From: Flemingiibacterium sp045579105
GTDB taxonomy: Bacteria > Bacillota > Clostridia > Oscillospirales > CAG-272
Assembly: GCA_045579105.1 (NCBI GenBank)
Contig: JAZNLM010000009.1
Coordinates: 1-26,872 of the forward strand
Length of the DNA: 26,872 nt
Reading direction: 5' to 3'
The position numbers were made by a program, and so were the translations under genes. Below, piece after piece: positions 21,366-26,872 of the stretch; positions within the stretch are counted from its first letter, which is position 1; every line of letters begins with the position of its first letter. The notes under the pieces are model-generated. The model saw only the letters and a program-made list of their open reading frames with translations. It ran no database searches and was not told the DNA's origin.

Positions 21366-22271
21366 CTATTTGAGTTTTGTTTTTTTGCTTGGTAACTGTG
21401 AAATTATTATTGCGGCAAACATTACTATTGAACCGATAAACTCGCGCTCTGTCGGGAATTGCGAAAGAATCATCATACCCGTAAGCACGGAGAATACGGA
21501 TTCAAGGCTCATAATAAGCGATGCTACGGTAGGCTCAGTGTGCTTTTGTCCAACTATCTGAAGTGTATAAGCGATACCACTTGATAGTATACCGGCGTAC
21601 GCTATAGGGAACCATGCATTGAGTACCGTTAAAATGGAAGTGTGTTCAAAAGCAAGCGCTAGCACACTTGCAAGCAAAAATACGGTTAAGAACTGTATAC
21701 ACGAGAGCTTAACTCCGTCGACGTGCGGCGAAAACCGATCCACGATGAGAATGTGCACTGAGAACATAACGGCGCACGCCATAAGGAAAATATCGCTTGT
21801 GGCAAGCGTAAACCCGTTTGTCATACACAAAAGGTACAGCCCTAGAACCCCCATCGCTACGCATACCCAAACAATGGGACGTACCTTTTTGCCGATGAAA
21901 AGTCCGAATATCGGCACAAGCAGTATATACATAGCGGTGATAAATCCGGCTTTGCCGGAATTTTCTCCAGTCATACCTATCTGCTGAAGTCCTGAGGCGA
22001 CTGTTAATGCTACACCGCAGCATACGCCACCGATTATGAGATTCCTACGTGTGTTTTTGCTGGGACGTGTATAAGTTCCTGAACGCTTTGCAAAAGTATC
22101 TTTTATTAAACTTACGGGGATTAAAAATAAAAATCCAAGAAGGGAGCGCGATGCTAAAAATGTGAACGGTTCAACCGCCTCGCTTGCTACGCTCTGCGCA
22201 ACAAATGTTGACCCCCAAAGCAGCGCCGCGATAAGGAGAGCCACGCTCCCGAGTAATTTTTTTGATGACAT
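21366..22271 (-). CDS. EamA (DMT superfamily) transporter
   Basis: The 301-residue protein has ten predicted membrane helices made of two EamA repeats. The first begins LIAALLWGSTFVAQ, a typical repeat start, and the second repeat starts near residue 155 (IFLMACAVMFSVHILIVDR), with the conserved AYTLQIVGQKHTEPTVASLIMSLE (in part) before the final helices. Relatives export or import amino acids, nucleosides or other small metabolites; the substrate is not predictable. The ATG at 22271 has GAGG 6 nt upstream. The gene lies downstream of the nucleoside ABC operon, with a hairpin between. Confidence 0.93.
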   Translation of the reverse strand: MSSKKLLGSVALLIAALLWGSTFVAQSVASEAVEPFTFLASRSLLGFLFLIPVSLIKDTFAKRSGTYTRPSKNTRRNLIIGGVCCGVALTVASGLQQIGMTGENSGKAGFITAMYILLVPIFGLFIGKKVRPIVWVCVAMGVLGLYLLCMTNGFTLATSDIFLMACAVMFSVHILIVDRFSPHVDGVKLSCIQFLTVFLLASVLALAFEHTSILTVLNAWFPIAYAGILSSGIAYTLQIVGQKHTEPTVASLIMSLESVFSVLTGMMILSQFPTEREFIGSIVMFAAIIISQLPSKKTKLK

Positions 22272-22301
22272 ATAAACCTCAAAATAAGCGAGTAATATTA
22301 G

Positions 22302-22334
22302 CCCGTCCGCGCCTTGTAAATTGGAACGGACGGG
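22302..22334 (-). terminator. Hairpin after the nucleoside ABC operon
   Basis: A perfect 8-bp GC-rich stem (22334-22327/22309-22302) with a 17-nt loop lies 17 bp after the last permease stop. The T-tract on the minus strand is weak (CTAATATTACTC), so read-through into the EamA gene is possible. Confidence 0.6.
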
Positions 22335-22350
22335 TTTTTACATCTTTGTT

Positions 22351-23361
22351 TTAGCGGTCCTCGCGGAAATAAGGCGAGCCGAGAGCGGCAGGTGCCTGAT
22401 ACTCCTTCTTTTTTCGTAGAGTAATGACAACGAGAACGACAATAGTCATAATGTAGGGAAGCATTGCAAGAAACTCCGATGCGACCTTGATTTCACGTCC
22501 AAATATAGGAATGGAGAGATTTTGTATCTTAAGTCCCAACGCACTCATAGCACCAAAGAAGTATGCACCGAAAATGGCCTTTAATGGATCCCAAGTTGCG
22601 AATATAACGAGTGCTACGGCGATCCAGCCCATGCCGGCAGTCATTTTTTCCTGCCAACGGCACGCGTAAACAAGCGAGAGGTAGGCTCCGCCAAGACCGC
22701 AAAGGAATCCGCCAATGCAAATATGGGTGTATTTATATGCTATGATATTTATGCCCGAAGCGTCAGCCGCACTGGGGTTTTCGCCTATCATGCGCATATT
22801 AAGTCCCAGGCGCGTGCGCTTGATGTAAATTGCGAGGATGATTGCAACTGCAAGCGATGCGTAGACGTATATGCTCTGCGAAAAAAACATATTTCCGATA
22901 AGAGGAATATCCGAAAGATACGGTACTTCAAAGGCTGCAAGTGGCTTTGAAACAGAGAGGGGGAGATCTGCCTGTGTATACGGCTGCATTTCAGGCATGC
23001 CAATGGCATTTATTACCTGTACTGTCGTGTTCCCGAGGAAGCTAGAAAGACCTGTTCCGAATATCGTGAGTACAAGTCCAGTAACTACGTGATTACCCAT
23101 AAACGTAACAGTTATTATTGCATAGATAAGCGCGCAAAGTGCTCCTGCAAGACCTGCCGCAAGGATAGATACGATAGGATTCCCCGTGTTAACGCCAGTC
23201 ATGTATCCGATAACGGCGCCGAGAAGCATCATACCCTCAACACCGAGGTTTGTGTGACCTACTTTTTCGTTGAGTATACCACCAAGAGTGCCGAGAAGTA
23301 TCGGCGTACCCATTTGAACGGTTGACTGTAAAAACAGCGAAAGTTGCTCAAGCCATTCCAT
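22351..23361 (-). CDS. Nucleoside ABC transporter permease (NupQ-like)
   Basis: The 336-residue polytopic permease of the BPD_transp_2 type has 8-9 helices. It contains GTLGGILNEKVGHTNLGVEGMM near the start (in part) and the cytosolic coupling motif MIGENPSAADASGIN before the last helices, as in sugar and nucleoside importers with BMP-type binding proteins. It pairs with the other permease to form the membrane pore for nucleosides, likely purine type. Its ATG shares one base with the preceding stop (TAATG), and AAAGGAG lies upstream, so translation is coupled. It is the last gene of the operon. Confidence 0.92.
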   Translation of the reverse strand: MEWLEQLSLFLQSTVQMGTPILLGTLGGILNEKVGHTNLGVEGMMLLGAVIGYMTGVNTGNPIVSILAAGLAGALCALIYAIITVTFMGNHVVTGLVLTIFGTGLSSFLGNTTVQVINAIGMPEMQPYTQADLPLSVSKPLAAFEVPYLSDIPLIGNMFFSQSIYVYASLAVAIILAIYIKRTRLGLNMRMIGENPSAADASGINIIAYKYTHICIGGFLCGLGGAYLSLVYACRWQEKMTAGMGWIAVALVIFATWDPLKAIFGAYFFGAMSALGLKIQNLSIPIFGREIKVASEFLAMLPYIMTIVVLVVITLRKKKEYQAPAALGSPYFREDR

Positions 23362-24419
23362 TATTTATTCTCCTTTCGCTTAAAGACGATTCTGTAGTTT
23401 GCGAAGAATTCACTCGCAAGCACAAAGAACAGGATTATACCCTGAATTACTTCAGCAACAGATGCGGGAATCTGCATAACCTGCAAGTATTTGCCGCCCT
23501 GAAGAAGTATTGCAAAGAGGAAGGATACAACTAGTATCATCGGCGCAGACAGCTTTGCAAGCCACGCTGTGATGATTGCTGTAAATCCAAGACCTGCTGA
23601 AATATTGTCTCCGAGTCGGCCTTCGCTTCCCGTTGCCTGAATCATACCTGCGATACCACAGATACCGCCAGAAAGAATAACGGCGATAAGAAGTGTTCGT
23701 GTTACGTTCATTCCAGCGTAACGTGCCGTCTGCGGATTTTCGCCGAGGACGGATATCTCAAAGCCGAACTTAGAATACTTAATAAGAACGTAAACTAAAA
23801 CAACAAGCACAAGTGCTACTATCCAACCGATATGTATACCGAAGACGGTGGGCAGAGAAGAGTTCTCTGTGAACTTAAATATCTTGGGCATACCGCGTTC
23901 TGCTGGATCCTTCCAAGGGCCGTACTGATGATAAGATATCCACTTGATAGCGATATAGTTGAGCATAAGCGTAACGAGCGTTTCACTTGTAGAAAGCTTG
24001 TGCTTGAGAATAGCAGGAATGAGCGCCCAAAGTCCTCCGAAAACGAATGCAGCGAGTGCCATAAGGGGAAGCATAACAATAGCAGGGATGGTGTTAGGTA
24101 GCAGGAGCCACACCCAAGTCGCGCCGAACGCTCCCATATAGAACTGTCCTTCTGCGCCGATGTTCCAAAATTTCATCTTGAAAGCTATCGAAACACCGAG
24201 TGACATTATAAGAAGCGGAATGCATTTTTCAACGGTGGATTTGAAATAGTAGGGCGAACCGAGTGCGCCTTTTATCATCTTGACGTACATATCTATCGGA
24301 TTATATCCGAGAAACGCCATTATGATACCTGCCGCAATGAGTGCGATAACAACGGTGCCGATACGAAGGATTGCTTCGTTTCTTGGTGACAGACCTTGTT
24401 TTTTCTGGATTTTAAACAT
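23361..24419 (-). CDS. Nucleoside ABC transporter permease (NupP-like)
   Basis: The 352-residue permease has an N-terminal helix after a short basic tail, then helices carrying the KFWNIGAEGQFYMGAFGA block characteristic of this subfamily, the conserved STSETLVTLMLNYIA region and the coupling motif VLGENPQTARYAGMN. Together with the NupQ-like protein it forms the translocation path for nucleosides. It overlaps the ATPase gene by 8 bp and the next permease gene by 1 bp, showing a tight operon. GGAGG is seen inside the end of the ATPase gene just before the ATG at 24419. Confidence 0.93.
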   Translation of the reverse strand: MFKIQKKQGLSPRNEAILRIGTVVIALIAAGIIMAFLGYNPIDMYVKMIKGALGSPYYFKSTVEKCIPLLIMSLGVSIAFKMKFWNIGAEGQFYMGAFGATWVWLLLPNTIPAIVMLPLMALAAFVFGGLWALIPAILKHKLSTSETLVTLMLNYIAIKWISYHQYGPWKDPAERGMPKIFKFTENSSLPTVFGIHIGWIVALVLVVLVYVLIKYSKFGFEISVLGENPQTARYAGMNVTRTLLIAVILSGGICGIAGMIQATGSEGRLGDNISAGLGFTAIITAWLAKLSAPMILVVSFLFAILLQGGKYLQVMQIPASVAEVIQGIILFFVLASEFFANYRIVFKRKENK

Positions 24420-25947
24420 TGTAAGCCACCTCCTCGTCAGCCTTATGTCCGAGCATCAGCATACCGAGCTCTTGTTTATTAGTCGATTTTGCGTCTAGCA
24501 TACCCATTACCTTGCCTTCGTGAAGAACCATTATTCTGTCGGAAATTCCAAGCAGCACGTCAAGGTCCTCGCCGATAAAGAGAATACCGACACCTTTTTG
24601 CTTCTGTTCGTTAAGTACATCGTAAATGTTATACGAAGCGCCGATATCAAGGCCTCGCACGGGATATGCTGTGATGAGCAGCTCGGGATTGAGATTTATC
24701 TCACGTCCGAGGAGAACTTTCTGAATGTTACCTCCCGAGAGCTTATTTACGGTGTGCTGCGCAGACGGAGTTGCGATATCGAAGCGCTCAATAATCTCGC
24801 TTGCAATTTTTGCGCCTGCTTTGCGGTTCATAAACGCGCCGGGCATGTTTTGATAGGATTTGAGGAGCACGTTATTGGTTATAGACATTGAGCCGACAAG
24901 TCCCATGCCGAGTCTATCCTCTGGGATAAACGACATAGTAATTCCGCGTTTGATTATATTTCTCGGTGACATCCCGACGATAGAAGTGCCCTTGAAAACG
25001 ATTTCTCCATGCGCCACTTTATCAAGACCGGCGATTGTTTCGCAAAGTTCCTTTTGTCCGCTTCCGGCGATACCTGCAACGCCAAGTATTTCGCCGCTTG
25101 AAAGGGTGAAAGATACGCTGTCAAGTGCCTTGCGGTGATTTGCATTCATAACGGTAAGGTCGGTTATTGAAAGAAGCTCATGCTTCTTATCATCGTTAAC
25201 TTGTGCGCGTTCAATATCAAGAGAAATGGGGTGACCTACCATCATTTCCGTGAGTTCAGCGGCGTTTGTTTCAGCGGTGTTGACCGTCTTTATCGACTCA
25301 CCCTTGCGCATAATGGTAACGCGGTCGGATATTTCGAGAACTTCCGCTAGCTTGTGCGTTATGATAACGATAGAACAGCCCTGCGCCTTCATCTTTCGAA
25401 GGATATCAAAAAGTACGGTTATTTCCTGCGGAGTAAGTACGGCGGTCGGCTCATCGAGAATGAGTATCTTCGCACCGCGATAGAGAACTTTTAAAATCTC
25501 GCAGGTCTGCTTTTCCGATACCGACATATTGTAAACCTTTTTGTCGGGGTCGAGGTGAAGACCGTATTTGTCCTCAATCTCGCGTATTTTCGCGGAAAGC
25601 GCCTTTCCGCCCGTGAAAAAGCCCGAACTCTTATTGCCGCCGATGATATTTTCCTTGGCGGAGAGCACATCAACGAGCTTGAAATGTTGATGCACCATAC
25701 CAATACCCGCGGCAATTGAATCCTTCGGTGAAGTAAAGGCTACGGGCGCACCGTAAAGTTCAATTGAACCAGAGTCGGGTGAATAGATACCCGATAAGAT
25801 ATTCATCAGAGTGGATTTGCCGGAACCGTTTTCTCCGAGCAGAGCGTGTATTTCGCCCGAACGCACGTCAAAGTTTATATTATTGTTGGCTTTGACGGAG
25901 CCGAAGGCTTTACAGATGCCTTCGAGTTTAACGCAGATCTCATTCAT
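24412..25947 (-). CDS. Nucleoside ABC transporter ATP-binding protein, two NBDs (NupO-like)
   Basis: The 511-residue tandem ATPase has a complete first domain: Walker A GENGSGKST (38-46), Q-loop MVHQHF, signature MSVSEKQ (141-147), Walker B ILILDEPTA (161-169) and an ITHKL H-loop. The second domain is degenerate, as usual in this family: the Walker A equivalent is AGIAGSGQKEL (no GKS/T), the signature LSGGNIQK is intact, and the Walker B region YPVRGLD lacks the catalytic glutamate. It energises uptake of nucleosides by the two permeases with the BMP-type binding lipoprotein. The ATG at 25947 follows AAGGA by 11 nt. It has its own promoter in addition to possible read-through from the binding-protein gene. 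Confidence 0.95.
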   Translation of the reverse strand: MNEICVKLEGICKAFGSVKANNNINFDVRSGEIHALLGENGSGKSTLMNILSGIYSPDSGSIELYGAPVAFTSPKDSIAAGIGMVHQHFKLVDVLSAKENIIGGNKSSGFFTGGKALSAKIREIEDKYGLHLDPDKKVYNMSVSEKQTCEILKVLYRGAKILILDEPTAVLTPQEITVLFDILRKMKAQGCSIVIITHKLAEVLEISDRVTIMRKGESIKTVNTAETNAAELTEMMVGHPISLDIERAQVNDDKKHELLSITDLTVMNANHRKALDSVSFTLSSGEILGVAGIAGSGQKELCETIAGLDKVAHGEIVFKGTSIVGMSPRNIIKRGITMSFIPEDRLGMGLVGSMSITNNVLLKSYQNMPGAFMNRKAGAKIASEIIERFDIATPSAQHTVNKLSGGNIQKVLLGREINLNPELLITAYPVRGLDIGASYNIYDVLNEQKQKGVGILFIGEDLDVLLGISDRIMVLHEGKVMGMLDAKSTNKQELGMLMLGHKADEEVAYNV

Positions 25948-25980
25948 AAAGTTGCATCCTTAAAAATAAAATATATAAAA

Positions 25981-26010
25981 ATTATAACATATAACGACAT
26001 ACTTCGTCAA
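25981..26010 (-). promoter_or_regulatory. Internal promoter of the nucleoside ABC operon
   Basis: On the minus strand TTGACG (26010-26005), 18 bp, TATAAT (25986-25981), between the binding-protein terminator and the ATPase gene. It could set transporter levels independently of the binding protein. Confidence 0.65.
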
Positions 26011-26030
26011 GAGATTATCGAGGATTTGTA

Positions 26031-26059
26031 AATAAAATCGCCACCCCGAAGGGCGGCGA
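26031..26059 (-). terminator. Terminator after the binding-protein gene
   Basis: A 9-bp stem (26059-26051/26046-26038, one G-U pair) closed by a UUCG tetraloop is followed by TTTTATTT on the minus strand. It lies 15 bp after the stop codon and would make the binding protein more abundant than the downstream subunits. Confidence 0.9.
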
Positions 26060-26073
26060 AAAATATATTTTGA

Positions 26074-26872
26074 TTAGTTGATAGAGCCGATAACGCCTTC
26101 AACGAACCAGTCAAAGGCCTGAAGCTCAGCATCGGTCATAGTCTGACCTGCTTCTACTCTTACAGCACCGGTGTTGTCCTTAAGCTCACCGGAGAAGATA
26201 ACGATAGAACCGTCCTTGATAGCAGCTTCTGCAGCAGCAACAGCCTCAGCAGTACCCTCTACACAATTCTCGGTGAGAGTGTCAAGGGATACCATGCCTG
26301 CGGAAAGACCTTCCCAGTAGGTCTGACCTTCCCAAGTACCGTCGAGGATAGCCTGAACGTCCTGGGTGTAGTAAACGCCCCAGTGGAAGAGAGGAGCGGT
26401 GAGGTAAGCTGCGGGAGCAGCGGTAGGCGTAGAGGAGTTGTAGCCGATAGCTTTAACACCCTTTTCCTGAGCTGCAAGCTGGGGGGCGGTGGAGTCGCAG
26501 TGCTGTGCAATAAGGTCGCAGCCCGAGTTGATAAGCTCAAGAGCAGCGGTCTTTTCAATGGTAACATCGAACCAAGTGTTGGTCCATACTACCTCAACGG
26601 TAGCGTCGGGGTTAACAGAGCGAACACCGAGGGTGAACGCGTTGATACCGCGGATAACTTCCGGAATCTTCATAGCTGCAACGTAGCCGATCTTGCCGGA
26701 TTCGGAGTTGAGAGCTGCAACCACACCTGCGAGGTAACGAGCCTCGTAAACGCGTCCCATGTAGTTACCGTAGTTGTCACCGGTTATGTAACCGGTAGCA
26801 TGACCGAAGTATACATCAGGATAATCGGGGGCAACCTTTTCAACCCACTCGCCATGACCGAAGGATGTAGCG
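26074..26872 (-). CDS. BMP family nucleoside-binding lipoprotein (partial, 5' end outside the window)
   Basis: The frame is open from the right edge to the stop at 26074, giving the last 266 residues of a BmpA/PnrA-type periplasmic-binding-fold protein. Family features are FGHATGYITGDNYGNY leading into GRVYEARYLAGVVAAL, then GKIGYVAAMKIPEV, WTNTWFD and LINSGCDLIAQHCDS, and GYNSS. The missing N-terminus should carry a lipoprotein signal. In this family the protein captures purine nucleosides at the cell surface and delivers them to the NupOPQ-type transporter encoded downstream. The internal ATG at 26760 is not the start, because the conserved family sequence continues upstream of it without a stop. 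Confidence 0.95.
   Translation of the reverse strand, partial: ATSFGHGEWVEKVAPDYPDVYFGHATGYITGDNYGNYMGRVYEARYLAGVVAALNSESGKIGYVAAMKIPEVIRGINAFTLGVRSVNPDATVEVVWTNTWFDVTIEKTAALELINSGCDLIAQHCDSTAPQLAAQEKGVKAIGYNSSTPTAAPAAYLTAPLFHWGVYYTQDVQAILDGTWEGQTYWEGLSAGMVSLDTLTENCVEGTAEAVAAAEAAIKDGSIVIFSGELKDNTGAVRVEAGQTMTDAELQAFDWFVEGVIGSIN

Noticed and set aside
1..26872. CRISPR array, prophage or insertion sequence
   Set aside because: No regularly spaced repeats, integrase, transposase or phage structural genes were seen on either strand.

Overview
The window looks like chromosomal DNA of a low-to-moderate GC Gram-positive bacterium of the class Clostridia (Bacillota), of the gut-commensal type. The support is strong AGGAGG-type ribosome binding sites, consensus SigA-type promoters with 17-bp spacers, CCA-encoding tRNA genes, and Firmicutes-typical families (a YtqB/MnmM-type methyltransferase, a DUF1292 protein, a BmpA/NupOPQ-type nucleoside ABC system). 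No outer-membrane functions, phage genes or transposase are visible. The genus cannot be fixed from the sequence alone.

Layout from left to right. A tRNA-Leu(GAG) with promoter and terminator is followed by a hairpin-rich stretch carrying a duplicate of the tRNA 3' end, then trpS. A minus-strand group follows: a Nudix hydrolase with an unrecognised N-terminal half, a YtqB/MnmM-like methyltransferase, and two Gfo/Idh/MocA oxidoreductases. A minus-strand 114-residue unknown protein then sits divergent from a plus-strand three-gene operon of ABC exporter half, DUF1854 protein and ABC exporter half. Next come an SGNH-type esterase and an 82-residue helical protein, then about 580 bp with no intact gene but with traces of a decayed minus-strand gene. 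The potassium uptake pair trkA-trkH follows, then tRNA-Gln(UUG) on the minus strand, a CorA-type metal transporter, a Dabb-domain protein, a DUF1292 protein, a 6S-like structured RNA, an RlmD-type 23S rRNA uracil methyltransferase overlapping an acyltransferase-3 membrane protein, and an EamA transporter. The window ends in a purine-nucleoside-type ABC operon (binding lipoprotein cut by the right edge, ATPase, two permeases) on the minus strand.

Most of the content is housekeeping: translation (tRNAs, trpS, tRNA/rRNA methyltransferases), ion homeostasis (TrkAH, CorA) and nucleoside salvage import. Neighbouring convergent genes repeatedly share one bidirectional hairpin terminator.

The least explained system is the ABC - DUF1854 - ABC operon at 5999-11370. 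Both exporter halves carry a related N-terminal soluble domain that ends in a four-cysteine zinc ribbon directly before the first membrane helix, and both nucleotide-binding domains keep all catalytic motifs. DUF1854 proteins and their ABC partners are best known next to cyanophycin genes in proteobacteria, but no cyanophycin gene is visible here. The first gene's Shine-Dalgarno sequence is 34 nt from its ATG, with a hairpin between them that would close the gap to a normal distance. Other observations worth checking are the tRNA-end duplication with stacked hairpins, the 6S-like RNA, the frameshifted gene remnant at 12993-13311, and the 82-residue protein with a leader-peptide-like sequence and a late Gly-Gly.
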